Shown one piece after another: positions 1 through 10,894 of a stretch of DNA of 64,000 nt. Every line of letters starts with the position of its first letter. Within the stretch, counting starts at the first letter, position 1. The position numbers were made by a program, and so were the translations under genes. The stretch covers positions 1,550,001 through 1,614,000 of the forward strand of contig NC_090952.1 of assembly GCF_040807025.1 (NCBI RefSeq). The letters run 5' to 3'. The stretch is from Struthio camelus. Its lineage: Eukaryota; Chordata; Aves; Struthioniformes; Struthionidae. Below the pieces are notes generated by a model. The model made no database searches, was not told the origin of the DNA, and worked only from the letters and a program-made list of their open reading frames with translations.

Positions 1-381
1 TACAGCGTTCATACCATAAACACTGGTTGTGCAATCAACACTATTACAGATGATCTTCTCTTTTGGACTACACAACTTGGAATGATCCAATATTCCCATT
101 ATTTTTGTACAGTATTTCTTACATTTAGTTATTTTACTGGAATTGGAAGCGGGCAAGATTTAGGCATCACGGCGCTGAAGTCATCAAGATCTGATGGAGA
201 GAGAGATTATGCCCAGAAGTCTATTACACAGGAAAAGCCAAAAAACACTAATGAAATATCATCTTTTTTTTAAAAGGACCAACACGACTACAACACCAAG
301 ACTTCTACAGATATTACTGATTACATTTTATAGTCCAGTTTAGTTTCACACTAACAAAGTTTCAGCTGGAAGACAGACATC

Positions 382-538
382 TCATCCTTTTGTAAATACC
401 AAGTACCGTATCTCATCCAACAAAATCTCTTTATCCTTTTTTATGACGTGCTTCACAGTGCACTCTGAAATTCGAGCTGCATAAAGAATGGTCTCAATCA
501 AGATATTTATTTCAGGGATGCTGCCGTTCTGCTTCTTG
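382..538 (-). CDS. Last coding exon of the unidentified gene
   Basis: The acceptor is TTTTCTATGTTGCCAAG. The exon reads [20 protein letters not shown], then a charged helix-like stretch ([17 protein letters not shown]), and ends LVFTKG-stop at 382-384. It joins the 997-1233 exon in phase 2. Sequence below 382 would be 3' UTR; no AATAAA is visible before the window edge. Confidence 0.5.
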
Positions 539-3500
539 CTTGGCAACATAGAAAACACTTGCATTTGTTATTGAAATATAGGCTAAAACAGGCTTAGGAG
601 GGGATTTTCAGAGGCACAAAGAGAACTTAAAGCACCCAGTGGGAACAAGATACTTAATCCCCCTTTGCAATTGCAAGGAGGTTATAGGAAGAGAACCAGA
701 GCACTGGCAAGAACTACTGTTGATTAGCTGAATATCCCTAGGGAGGTAGGTGGTGGTTAACGACTCAAAGAGAAGCTGCCAAATTGCAGTGAAAATTAGA
801 CTGGCACACAATGAATGCTGTTAAGCAGCCAGGCGCTGAGTGCTGTGCGCAGGAATTACCTTTAGAACATCTGCCTTTCCATGAAATCCTTCTGAGCTTC
901 CTGGCAGCTAAGGGTAGCCCATGATGCAGTTGATTTTATACATTTTTGTCAAAGCAATGGATTTCACTCTGCTTGTAGACACTTCCTCAGACTGACTGGC
1001 TATTCAATCCAAAGTACACAAACTCTTTTCTTGTATAGTTCACCACGTGTTTCAAGAAGACTGGAAGTTCCTTGGGAAAGGATTTTGGTAGTAATCTGTT
1101 GCAGCTCAATAGTTCTGAAACCCATTTCACTGAACCAGAACAAGTTGGCACAGCAACAACAGGATAGCTAAGGCCTAACTCGTGGACTAAAATGCTTAAG
1201 CAGCTCCCAGGACTCATTGAATTTCCAGAGATGCTGCAGTCCCCTACAGAACAAGTATGCATGTTCAATAGTTCATTCTCCACTCTGACAATAGAGGACA
1301 GCTGTCAGGTAACACAAGGAGCTGCAGTAATTGCTGTGTACAAGTGTTCCTTAGCTATCCAGAGTTCCAGCTCACTCAAAATACACGGAGATACCCACCT
1401 GCCCTCAGGGAAAAGTTAGCTGCTTTATTCTTCAGAAGAATTTAAGTCACTGGAATAAGTGACTTATGCAGGAAATCAAGTGGAATGTTATTTCTCAGGA
1501 ATTGCACAGGTAACAGCCTAGCCTTTTCTAGAATTAGTTTAGCAATTGAACATGGTCTTTCTCCATAAGAGATAGCAGGGTTGTCACTACATATCTTTCA
1601 GATCCTCTTGTAAGATTTAATGGATACCTTCCACACTGTTTTCTGTACAATGTCTTATATAAATGTACAGGCATTTCATCAGGAACTTCAACTTATTGTT
1701 GAAGCAAATTAGGGATCACAAACACTATATAAACACATGAAGGATTTTCCTTTTATGGATGATTGCTCTTACAATTTCAAAGAATGGCAGAAATGGACTA
1801 CCACTGTCCATATAGCAGCATAACCTCTCTTTGTTTAAAGCTTTTTTTAAAGAAGTGGTATGTCAACAAGCGTTACAAAAATCAAGGTAATTTTATATAC
1901 CACATGTAGATCTCGCTACAGTACTTAAACTTCCTGAAAACTTTCTCCTTAAAGCAAAAATCCATGAAGAGACAAATGGACTATTAACGTGAAAATTCAG
2001 GACAGAACCAAAGAACGAATAAACTCATCCCTCGCCCAACAAAGAAACCACAGATGCCTCTGTCCAACCAACCAAGTGCTTAACTGCAAGAGCTACCTTC
2101 CTTGGAGGCGTTCCTCAGCCAGAAAAACTAATGGCTGCTGCAGATCCTTGAGGGTCTCACTGTAAGCATGCACCTTACATCCTACCTCACAAGACACATA
2201 GCCATACGGAAAAGCCCAGACCTTGAAAAGAAAGAAATACTAATTTACCTGCAACAACTATGAAATACAGCCAGTGTCATCACAATAAGCCCTGAAATAA
2301 TAGTTAAAGTATTTTCACATCACTTCACAGCATCAAAACATTTGCCTTGAATTAAACTTACTACACAAACTTCTGCAACTTGACAGTAACAGGCATATAA
2401 CACTGCAGAAGTCTCAATCATCTGTTTTAGGAATTCTTGAAATTAACCACACACACACATATCCAAGATTACCTTAACTGAAGTGCTGTGTTTAGTCTGT
2501 ATCATGCAGCAGGCTCCCAAGGGCCCTGTGGAAGCTGCCTCATCTGTTCTGCCTTTGAGTGCTGTCCCAAACTACATTTAAGAGCAGGATGGTCTCCAGG
2601 TACTTCCATTCTCAAGGGACTCATTCAGAAAATGATCTTCCAGAATCAGGGCTTGCAGTACTTCAGAAACAAGTGCACGTGAAGCTATGCTGCATAATCA
2701 AAGAGTAAGTTGTTATTTCAGTGTGAATAATTAAAAGTATGATGCAAAATACGTAAGTATTCCAACTCATGCACCTGATGTTGAATTCTGCACTTAGATA
2801 CTAAGACCTGAATTCAAACTCCTGCCAAATTTATCCCCAAATGTATCACTGCTATATTCCAATAGCTTCAAGCTGTCTCTCATCCTGCATGCGCTAACCG
2901 TCAATACTGTAAACACGTTTGTGCCATCACTTCCCTACATCCATGCACTACACCATGCCCCTGAGACGGGGTTGAATGCGAGACAAAATATACTCCAGAG
3001 AAGTAATAAGGAGAGTGGGTGGTTTGGGACATACTGGGTGGGAACAACCATCTCTTTCTAGACAGACCTTTAAAGTTTGGCTTCAATTATAATCTGGCAG
3101 CGGGTTTGTTGGGAGGTGTTGAGGGAGAGACAAACCAGCTGGATTAGTTTAAAACCAGCCTGATGGCAACCTCTGCCACTGTAAGTCTTTTCCTTGTTAC
3201 GTAGTCAGTGGGGAATGCAACATGCAAGTACAGCCTAACGAAAGAATGCAGCCTCTTGCAGAACAGACACCAGTTTCCTTCTTAGTTAGATTTCATCCGT
3301 TCCAAGTACTTCCAGGACTTCTGAGCAAAGCTCAGAAGTGTCCCACAAACGTCAGAAAAGAGAAACGCTGGGTATAGTGTATGTATTTCTCATTTTAGAT
3401 GCATTAATTATATCCCTATTTAAGCATGTTAAAGATGGAATTCTTCAGGGCAGAAGGTTTGCCTTCTTCTGCTAGTCACTAGATCCAGCTACTGGCATGA

Positions 3501-6500
3501 CTGGTGCCTCCTTCCCTAAAACTCCTGCACCAAGGATGGAAGAAAAAAATTAAGAAATGTAACAGAGGGAAAGAAATAATAAGAGTTTTTTTGGGGCGGG
3601 GGGGGGGAGTGCCTGGGAGAGAGGGGGGAGACAGGAGGAAACAGCAGAAGAAATGGGTCACTGACTCTTGAGAGCCCAGGGAGCTGAAGAAAGCACTTAG
3701 ATCAGAGGGAAGAATTCCTCCACCACTATACAGACATGTCTTTGAAAATGGCCAGTCATTTACAGGACTGCTTCTACATAAACAGTTTTTTTTAACATAT
3801 CATCCCACATTTAGGAATTTCTATACCCGATCACAGAATCACAGAATGGTTGAGGTTGGAAGGGCCCTCTGCAGATCATCTAGTCCAACCTCCCTCCTCA
3901 AGCAGGGACCTCTAGAGCATATTGCCCAGGATCGCGTCCAGGTGGGTTTTGAATATCTCCAGCGAAGGAGACTCCACTACCTCTCTGGGCAACCTGTTCC
4001 AATGCTCAGTCACCCTCGCAGCAAAGAAGTTCTTCCTCATCTTCAGACAGAACTTCCTACGCTTCAGTTTGTGCCCACTGCCTCTTGTCCTGTCGCTGGG
4101 CACCACAGAGAAGAGTCTAGCCCCATCCTCTTGACACCCTCCCTTCAGATACTTATACACATTGATCAGATCCCCCGAGCCTTCTCTTCTCCAGACTGAA
4201 CAGGCCCAGCTCCCTCAGCCTTTGCTCATAGGAGAGATGCTCCAGTCCCTTAACCATCTTAGTAGCCCTCCGCTGGACTCGCTCCAGGAGCGCCATGTCT
4301 GTCTTGTATTGGGGCACCTGGAACTGGATGCAATATCCAGATGTGGCCTCACTAGGACTGAGTAGAGGGGGAGGATCACCTCCCTCCACCTGCTGGCAAC
4401 TCTCTGCCTCATGCAACCCCAGCATACCCTTGGCCTTCTTGGCCACAAGGGCACATTGCTGGCTCATGGGCAACTAGTTGTCCACCAGCACTCCCAGGTC
4501 CTTCTCGGCAGAGCTACTTTCCAGCAGGTCAACCCCCAGCCTGTCCTGCTGCATGGGATTATTCCTGCCTAGGTGCAGAACCCTGCACTTGCCTTTGTTG
4601 AACTTCAGGAGGTTCCTCTCCGCCCACCTCTCCAGCCTGTCCAGGTCCCTCTGAATGGCAGCACAGTCTTCTGGTGTGTCAGCCACTCCTCCCTGCAAAC
4701 TTGCTGAGGGTGCACTCTGTGCCTTCCTCCAGGTCATTGATGAATACATTGAACAAGACTGGACCCAGTACCGACCCCTGGCAGACACCACCAGCTACAG
4801 GCCTTCTTCCAGTCCTCAGGCACCTCTCCTGTTCTCCAGGACCTTTCCAAGAGGATGGAGAGTGGCCTAGCGATAACATCCGCCAGCTCCCTCAGCACTC
4901 ATGGGTGCATCCCATCGGGGCCCATGGATTTATGGATGTCAAGTTTGGACAAAAGATCTCTAACCCGACCCTCCTCCACCAAGGGAGAATCTTCCTTTCT
5001 CCAGACTTCCTCTCTTGTCTCCAAGGTCTGGAATTCCTCAGGACTGGCCTTAGCAGAAAAGACTGAAGCAAAGAAGGCATTCAGCAACTCTGCCTTCTCT
5101 GTATCCTTTGTTACCAGGGCACCCGCCCCATTCAGCAGCGGGCCCACGTTTTCCCTAGTCTTCCTTTTTTGCTATTGATGTATTTGAAGAAGGCCTTCGT
5201 GTTGTCCTTGACATCCCTTGCCAGATTTAATTCCAAATGGGCCTTGGCCTTCCTAGTCCCATCCCTGCATACTCGGACAACGTCCCTATATTCCTCCCAA
5301 GTGGCCTGTCCCCTTTTCCACATTCCGTGTACTTCCTCCTTCTGTTAAGAGTTTTGCCAGGAGTTCCTCACTCCTCCATGCAGGTCTCCTGCCCACTTTC
5401 CTGGACTTCTTACTCAGAGGGATGCACTGCTCTGGAGCCTGGAGGAGGTAATACTTGAATATTAACCAGCTTTCTTGGACCCCTCTTCCTTCTAGGGCCC
5501 TACCCCACGAGATTCCTCCAAGTAGGTCCCTGAAGAGGCCAAAGTTAGTACTCCTCAAGTCCAGGGTTGCGATCCTACTTATTGCCCTGCTTCCTCCTCA
5601 TAGGATCCTGAACTCCACCATCTCAATTACACTATAATAGCACGAGTTCACCACTGCCCCCATTTCAGAACTGCTGTCTGGTGGAGGGCTGCCACACACA
5701 GCTGCCAAGTTCCCACTTCAACTCACCTGCACAAAATCTAGTGCAAAGTCAGAGTTCCCAAGTTCTTTGAAACATTCTTTTAAATCCTGTCACTAGCTGC
5801 TTGTGTTGCATTAACCTCCACTAACCTTCAAAGCTTGCTCAGTGATTCATCCCATTAAACCAGCTGTTCATGAAGAGCAGCTATTTATCCAGAAATCAAG
5901 ATGCTCAATTTTCTAATTGTATACTGTAACACAATAATTACATGACTGGCTTTTTGTCTAAAGCCAAAGGAATAATGTAGCATTAACATTACCATTACAT
6001 TTCTTATTTACTGACTGGCTTTTTTTTAAAAAAAAAAAAAAAAAAACAGCCCTCTCTCTTCCCCAAGCAACAGAACTATATCAAATCTGAATCAGATAAG
6101 CAGGGCTAGAGAATGACGGAAGGAAAGTGTTTCGATGAAAAGATAAATATATATAATCTTGCCTCCACAGCTTTAGACAGTAGCTGAATAGCCCTAATTT
6201 TAAAATGTAATAGAGTTAACAAAATCTTCTCACAGCAGACGGAATAATTACCGTTGCAAGGAGAGAGATGAGGGAAAAAAAAAAATACGTCCGCATAGCA
6301 CAGCTTTCCAGTAACTTCCAACAAAACGTAACAGGAGAAAAGAGAAATGAGGTCTGGTATTTTAGGGCCCATGGTGATTTTCTAACTTCTGCTGCTTTCT
6401 GGTAGATTAAGATCTTCACTTATTAACCCACAAAAAGATCCTGAAGAACATTTCCTATTATGCTTTCAAGTGTACATGGTAGATGGGGGGCGGGGAAGGG

Positions 6501-9500
6501 GCAGGTACAGTGCAACTCCATAGAAGTACATTCTTAGCCAGGTGTTCTTCCAGACGCATTTCAGTTTTTGAAGTTACCAGAGAACCATTGCTAGTAACAA
6601 CTCCACAAGACTGTGAGCGTGGAAGGGGTAAATATTTGCTGGAAAGTCCACATCATAGCATGCTGTTTGATCCAAAGTTATTCCAGTTCTTCTGTTCTGA
6701 GCACCAGCATGCATCCACAGGAAAAGTCAATCTAGACTGAAAAAGGAACATTTACCATCAAATTGCTTCAATATCTCAGTTACTCCTTCCTTTACTCTGA
6801 TGCCTCTGGTGACCGTAAGCTAGAAAAGAAAAAGTAACTTGTACAGGCAAGAAAACATAAATGGGATGCATCATGTATCACCTAGTGATAAAGACTATCA
6901 GCAGTATACATCAGTCTCAAAATTCAGAATTACTCCATGGCAACTGAGAATGAAGGTCCTTTAGAAATTGAATTAGTGATGTTCTTGACGAAAATTGACA
7001 CTGCACATACACAGGGAATTCAGAAATTTTCTCATTTCATGTTTCTCTTGAAATTTCTTACTGCCTGTTTTTACGATAGCTCCTGCTTCCTACATCTAAT
7101 AGCAACACACGGCAGTAAAGATCAGAACACTGGAATAATACAGACTAGGGAAGATCAGCTTAGTTGTAATTGACATAAGCACTAAACCTCTACTGGAAAG
7201 AAGGGCAGGGAAATCAGCAGGTTTGAAAAAAATCAGCTTTTAGATGTCGACCATATTTTGAAGACTTCATATTTCTGAGACTGGAATACAAAGAGACAAA
7301 AGAGAGAATTTTCATTTCAGGAGGTGTATTAAAGAGTCTTTAAAATGTTTGCAGTCACCAGTCTAGGAGACAGCATTATTTTCCCAGGGCATAAAGAACA
7401 CAGGCTCCCAAAGCAGGCTTCTTACTGAATTGATGAGATTAACATTTCTTTTAGGAAGAAATCAAGCATGAGAAACAGGAGACTATCCTAGAAGATGGGC
7501 AAATGCTGATGAAGGAAATCAATCTGACATATCTTACTTCAAACTCACCTCTCCGCTTTATTATTCAGGATGAAGTTTTATATTAAGCTCAGCACAATAA
7601 TAGTTTCACCCCAAGTACTGACAGGACAGGAGAGGAGGGAGGGAAGTACCCCTTTTATCATCCCATCCCCAGCACAATTTGAAGCACAGAGCTTGGGCAA
7701 AAAGGTAGATCCCACCCCATTTACGGCCTACCTGGTTATCCCATTATCTAAAGAAAATGGCTAAGCACTTCAGAGCACAGGACAAAAGGACCTCAAGACT
7801 GGCTGCAGGCCTGTAAAAGATTCACCGTGGCTCACATTGCATTCTCTTAGCAAATGAGGTAGCATTCTCCAGCAGCTTAGGTACAAGTACAAGACATCTC
7901 AATCATATACATACCTTACTGAGCAGAGCACCAAGAGATTTTAGCTCCTTCAAATAAGAAGCCTCTATTGAAATGTCTCCTACACTTCAGGTCACCCCAG
8001 ACAAGCACTAGACTAAGAGACTCCTCCTTTATTGTTGCTGAGAAGACCAACACCTTGAAGGACATGCATCTTTTTGAGCTCACATTGAACAATTTCGATT
8101 TCCTAGTAAATAAAATAGCAGAAAAATAAAACCTGTAACAATCCTCCTAACTTAATACGTGGAGGAGAGGGAGAAATTCAGTCACACTGCTTTGAGAGAG
8201 GAACATTACCAACATGTTTGGCTGAACATCATGACTGCCCCCTCATTATTTATAAGCTGTTTACTCCCAGTGTCAGTGATAGGACTAGTACTCTTCCTTA
8301 CCACATGAACCACTTCACCTTGTCAAAACAAACAGTAAAAAGATATAGACTGTGGTTACACATTTCGCACTGAACTGTCCTCACTGAATCTCAAATAACT
8401 GTTTTGAGATTCAACATTGCAGTGCTTCCCAGGGAAACTTCAGAGAAGACTCTGAGGGCTGCAGGACAGGCATCATTACAGTTTGCAGGGAGAGTTTTCT
8501 TTCGTGCACTACCTGCAACACTTCCACGTGGAAGTACAAAAACACGTAGATGAGAGCCTGCAGCTTCAGAAAATCGCTACTTTACATTGTAAATTTCTAT
8601 GGCCGCAAAACACTACTGTTCAAATCTCCAGTAGCACAGGAGTTTAGCTATACTTTATTACGGCAATCACAAGGAACAGAACAAGCAACTATCCTTTATT
8701 TGCTTCAGGGCCATGCTCAAGCCACCACCCCAGCTACCCTGATTCAGCTTTGCTGTGCGTGAGCTCAAGCAGCCCAGCCCAGCTCTCCTCTCCACTCCCT
8801 AGCGGGTAATCTGCAGCCCCTGACTGCTACACTACAACCAGGACCAAGTGGCAGTAACTTCTTCAGCGGTAACTTCAGATACACATGCAAAAGTGCCTGT
8901 CCACACTCTAATACCAGTAGAGAGATTAAGCTACAGCTGCTTAACTGCCCATCAGCTGGGCTGCTACAGCTGACTGTGTGCAACCACCTAGTCCACATCG
9001 ACGGAGAGAAGAGTCTAAATTCCTATAGCTTTTCAGAGCTTTGTGCTACTTGCTGATGCAAAGTCACTTAAAGCAGGCAGCTTAAAACCTAGGCTCCTAT
9101 CTTCATCCAGGTGAGGATGCAGATACAACAATATACAGACTGCCATCTTCAGACCACACCAGTTTTGCAAAACTAGAGCAATATTCATAGTTATCTACCC
9201 ACTTCAAGTCTGAAAAGGGGGAGAAAAAAAAAAACCTAGCAAAGCCACAAGCACAAGTTCATGGCTCTCTGAAAGCCAGAGAGCTAACCTACTGCAGCTC
9301 CAGGGTCTTTCATCAGTCTTGAAAGGCACCTCATCTTATGATGAGCACACAAGTAACACCGTGACAATATTTATCAACTAGCTGGCTCGTTCCAAAAATC
9401 TACTAACAATGCTATACTTCACTGTGAAATGGGAGGCAGGGGTGCACAGTTTCCTTCCCACAACCCCTGGAAAGCCAATAGGAAATTTGGGGAGTCACCT

Positions 9501-10894
9501 GCATTTACAGATTTCCATTTCTACCCTACTAACATCAACTCGGTTCTTCTAATTCATACAGTCCAGATACTGACCAGCAATTTCTAACAGTAAATTATTC
9601 TCTACGTTCAGATAAACCGGAAAGATCTTTTCAGTTTAAAAAGAAGGTTTTCCAGATAAAGTCTTAATTTCTTGTTAGCTCTTCTCTAAGAGAGAATTTT
9701 AGCTCATCTCCTATTTGCGATCACAGGGCCTACGTGCTGTCCTATTTTCAATCCTATAACCACTCTGTGGCGGGTAAAGAGCCAGCTTGCATGAGAGAAG
9801 AGCATTAGCAAACAGCAGCTTGCTTTTGAGGGCAGTTTCGCAACTGGAAATGAACTGTCAGCACCACAGGGCAAGCCAGTTCCCCACAGGCTGCCAGCAA
9901 TGACCTGCAGAGCAGCAGAGAACAAAAGCCTGCAGATCACAGCTGGGGAACATCTCCCCATCTCCCCTTATCCCAGAGACCTCTCTCCCATGGAACAAAA
10001 CTTAGACAAGACAGCAGTGGCCAGGCCCTGCAGTGCTGTGGGCTGCCTGCCCAATCCCCCTGCTAACCGGAGGGCAGTGCCAGGCCCAGAGCAGAGAGGA
10101 GAGGTGGTGCGAGCAGGGCTCAGACTGGGGAGAGCTGCAACACCTAGGGCACCTCCTCCACACCAACCCCTCCTGCTTAGGGAAGCAGCCCTGAGACACC
10201 CCTTGACATACAGGCCATTCTTGAGCATCCCAGCTCAGCCTCAAAAGTACTCCACAGCCAACCCCAAGGCACCCTCACCTCTGCCTCATAACCCTCACTC
10301 CCTTCTTCTGACACCCTGGACCCTCCCTCGCCTCCTTGCAGCTCCAGCCCCATCCTACTGCCACCCCACATGCCAACAGCCCCCTCTATTCCTCCCTCCT
10401 CGCTCTGCCCCATGACTTACCTCCCTTGCCCAACAGTTCCCCCACTCCAGCTCTGCCCCACAACCCCCCACCACTGCCTCGCAGCACCCCACCGCTGCCC
10501 CACAACCCCTCCAGCCGAGCTGTGCCCCACAGCCCTCCACTGCTGCCCCGTGGGCCCCCACCTCAACTCTGCCCCACAACGCTCCACCACTACCCCACAG
10601 CCCCCTACCACTGCCCCACAGTCCCTTCAGCAGAGCTCTGCCCTCCCGGCCCCCCCGCCTCAGCCCTGCCTGACAGCCCGCCCCCCCACTACTGCCCCAC
10701 CCCCCACCTCAGCCCTGCCGCACCAGCCCCTACCGCTGCCCCACAGCCCTTCCACCGGTCCAGCTGGCCCCCTCTGTCCCCGGCGCCCCGCGGAGCACCC
10801 ACCGAGCGCGCCACGGACCCGCCCGGCAGCGCGAGGGTCCCTGCTAGCCGCCCGGCTCGCGACGCCTCCCCACCTGCGCGGCTGGAAGCGCCAT
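382..10894 (-). CDS. Unidentified multi-exon gene (span; promoter at about 10.9 kb, stop at 382)
   Basis: I do not recognise this protein. It rests on a run of short minus-strand exons with canonical splice sites whose phases agree: 9127-9209, 8513-8563, 8054-8102, 7915-7979, 6756-6819 and 5727-5776, then 2802-2906, 2604-2684, 2249-2291, 2097-2159 and 1773-1803, and C-terminal exons near 997-1398 and 382-538. The product is mostly amphipathic and helix-like. The 9.2 kb exon reads like one beta-propeller blade ([14 protein letters not shown]). A CpG island with a short initiating exon (MALPAAQ) lies at 10.9 kb. Unresolved points are the link from that exon to 9.2 kb and the junction from 5.7 kb to 2.9 kb, where the phases (0 out, 1 in) require one more exon. 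The CR1 at 3.8-5.6 kb lies inside that intron. No poly(A) signal was seen before the window edge. Confidence 0.55.
997..1233 (-). CDS. Large 3' exon of the unidentified gene
   Basis: About 80 codons are open on the minus strand, including [17 protein letters not shown], then KWVSELLSC, then [19 protein letters not shown]. Acceptors are GACTGCAG at 1233 or TTGTTCTGTAG about ten bases upstream. A GTCAGT donor at 996 gives phase 2 and joins the last exon in frame. If unspliced, the frame would stop at 987-989 instead, which would be an alternative C-terminus. Confidence 0.5.
1376..1398 (-). CDS. Possible 23-bp micro-exon of the unidentified gene (VGISVYF)
   Basis: An acceptor (TTTTCCCTGAGGGCAG) and a GA|GTGAGC donor frame 23 bases coding VGISVYF. 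Phases 0 in and 2 out would join 1773-1803 to the exon beginning at 1233. Very short exons are easily imagined, so this is tentative. Confidence 0.25.
1773..1803 (-). CDS. Possible 31-bp exon of the unidentified gene ([10 protein letters not shown])
   Basis: The donor ATT|GTAAGAG is good and the phase from the preceding exon fits (2 in, 0 out), giving [10 protein letters not shown]. The acceptor (CTATATGGACAG) has a weak pyrimidine tract, so the 5' edge is tentative. Confidence 0.35.
2097..2159 (-). CDS. Exon of the unidentified gene ([20 protein letters not shown])
   Basis: The acceptor is GCATGCTTACAG and the donor AAG|GTAGCT. It is open only in the frame set by the 43-bp exon (phase 2 in, 2 out), giving [20 protein letters not shown]. 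The other frames are closed by stops. Confidence 0.55.
2249..2291 (-). CDS. 43-bp exon of the unidentified gene ([13 protein letters not shown])
   Basis: This small exon is bounded by a good branch/acceptor (TTTAACTATTATTTCAG) and a GCAG|GTAAAT donor. It enters in phase 1 and leaves in phase 2, matching both neighbours. The translation is [13 protein letters not shown]. Confidence 0.55.
2604..2684 (-). CDS. Exon of the unidentified gene ([20 protein letters not shown] region)
   Basis: The exon joins in phase 1 to its upstream neighbour and reads [20 protein letters not shown] then SLENG. The acceptor is taken as GCAGCATAG; a GCAG five bases upstream is a stronger match but would need phase 2. 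The donor A|GTACCT is below consensus, so the exact 3' edge is uncertain. Confidence 0.45.
2802..2906 (-). CDS. Exon of the unidentified gene ([20 protein letters not shown] region)
   Basis: The acceptor is GTGTTTACAG and the donor A|GTATCT. The 105 bases are open only in phase 1 in, 1 out, and read through [20 protein letters not shown], then GRSLNSGL. A preceding exon leaving phase 1 is needed but was not found between 2.96 and 5.7 kb. Confidence 0.5.
2907..3830. other. Intronic stretch with no supported exon
   Basis: This lies inside the unidentified gene between the 2.9 kb exon and the CR1. It contains a G-rich run at about 3594-3608 and a candidate minus-strand mini-exon near 3198-3231 whose phase does not fit. 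The missing exon predicted between 5.7 and 2.9 kb may lie here but I cannot place it. Confidence 0.4.
3831..5640 (-). mobile_element. CR1 LINE, 5'-truncated with an internal RT deletion
   Basis: On the minus strand the sequence reads as a CR1 ORF2 fragment and ends at 3831 in the characteristic 3' tail (seen here as TCACAGAATCACAGAATGG). From 5640 downwards it encodes the region before the reverse transcriptase ([12 protein letters not shown]-like and [19 protein letters not shown]-like segments) and a [10 protein letters not shown] motif. It then jumps directly to [20 protein letters not shown], so most of the RT palm/finger region is missing. The catalytic segment reads LSKFAGRSG instead of the FADD box, so it is doubly dead. 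It sits in an intron of the unidentified gene, in the same orientation as that gene. Confidence 0.92.
5727..5776 (-). CDS. Exon of the unidentified gene ([17 protein letters not shown])
   Basis: Fifty bases run from a TTTAAAAG acceptor to a near-perfect CAG|GTGAGT donor. Phase 1 in, matching the 6.8 kb exon, and 0 out. The acceptor is weak. The donor side lies about 90 bp from the 5' end of the CR1 in the following intron. Confidence 0.6.
6027..6046. repeat. Poly(A) tract
   Basis: A homopolymeric A run of about 20 bases preceded by a T run, in an intron of the unidentified gene. It may be a weakly stem-forming T/A inverted run; no retroposed gene is recognisable beside it. Confidence 0.7.
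6756..6819 (-). CDS. Exon of the unidentified gene ([20 protein letters not shown])
   Basis: A very strong acceptor (TTTTTCTTTTCTAG) opens 64 bases, and the donor is GATG|GTAAAT. It is open only in the frame that the previous exon's phase demands; the other two frames hit stops. Phase 0 in, 1 out. This is one of the best-supported exons of the gene. Confidence 0.65.
7915..7979 (-). CDS. Exon of the unidentified gene ([21 protein letters not shown])
   Basis: It starts after GAAGTGTAG and ends AAG|GTATGT, a strong donor. Phase 1 in, 0 out, matching exons on both sides. The residues, starting [15 protein letters not shown], continue the helix-like pattern. A second donor five bases earlier (GTAAGG) would break the frame with the following exon. 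Confidence 0.6.
8054..8102 (-). CDS. Exon of the unidentified gene ([16 protein letters not shown])
   Basis: A TTTATTTACTAG acceptor opens 49 bases reading [16 protein letters not shown] plus one base, ending CAAG|GTGTTG. Phase 0 in, 1 out. The charged and hydrophobic spacing suggests an amphipathic helix that continues into the next exon. Confidence 0.6.
8513..8563 (-). CDS. Exon of the unidentified gene ([16 protein letters not shown])
   Basis: The exon has 17 codons with a TTTTCTGAAG acceptor and a CAG|GTAGTG donor. The translation is very hydrophobic and aromatic. An alternative acceptor six bases downstream (TGCAG) keeps the frame. Phase 0 in and out, matching both neighbours. It may be a buried helix or strand; it is too short to call a membrane segment. 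Confidence 0.5.
9127..9209 (-). CDS. Exon of the unidentified gene, beta-propeller-like blade
   Basis: The acceptor follows a very long T/C tract. The exon encodes [10 protein letters not shown] followed by [16 protein letters not shown], a pattern typical of WD40-like blades (hydrophobic-x-W-S-x-D-G-x-hydrophobic). It ends GTT|GTATCT, phase 0 out, which fits the next exon at 8513-8563. It enters in phase 1, so a coding exon must precede it between here and 10.87 kb. Confidence 0.5.
9499..9548 (-). CDS. Possible exon of the unidentified gene ([15 protein letters not shown])
   Basis: An open segment between a weak AG acceptor and a CAG|GTGACT donor reads [15 protein letters not shown]. It leaves phase 2, while the next convincing exon (9127-9209) needs phase 1. 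It is therefore an alternative exon, is missing a partner, or is spurious. The acceptor has a poor polypyrimidine tract. Confidence 0.25.
10390..10780. repeat. C-rich degenerate tandem repeat
   Basis: Successive imperfect copies of a roughly 12-16 base unit, about CTGCCCCACAGCCC, fill this stretch with many variants (ACAACCCC, ACAGCCCT). It gives proline-rich open frames in several registers but no coding signature. It abuts the CpG island and shares its strand asymmetry (C-rich plus strand) with the minisatellite beyond the island. Confidence 0.7.

Noticed and set aside
3198-3231. Candidate minus-strand exon reading [11 protein letters not shown]
   Set aside because: Its phase fits neither neighbour in the unidentified gene.
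8306-8322. 17-base micro-exon with strong splice sites (minus strand)
   Set aside because: Including it breaks the phase between 8513-8563 and 8054-8102, which join perfectly without it.
9704-9903. Open stretch after a strong CTGCTCTGCAG acceptor (minus strand)
   Set aside because: Two different frames are equally plausible and no good donor follows; it may hide a missing N-terminal exon but cannot be supported.
9900-10415. 171-codon plus-strand frame
   Set aside because: Low-complexity proline-rich end driven by the C-rich repeat, opposite to the gene direction, with no supporting feature.
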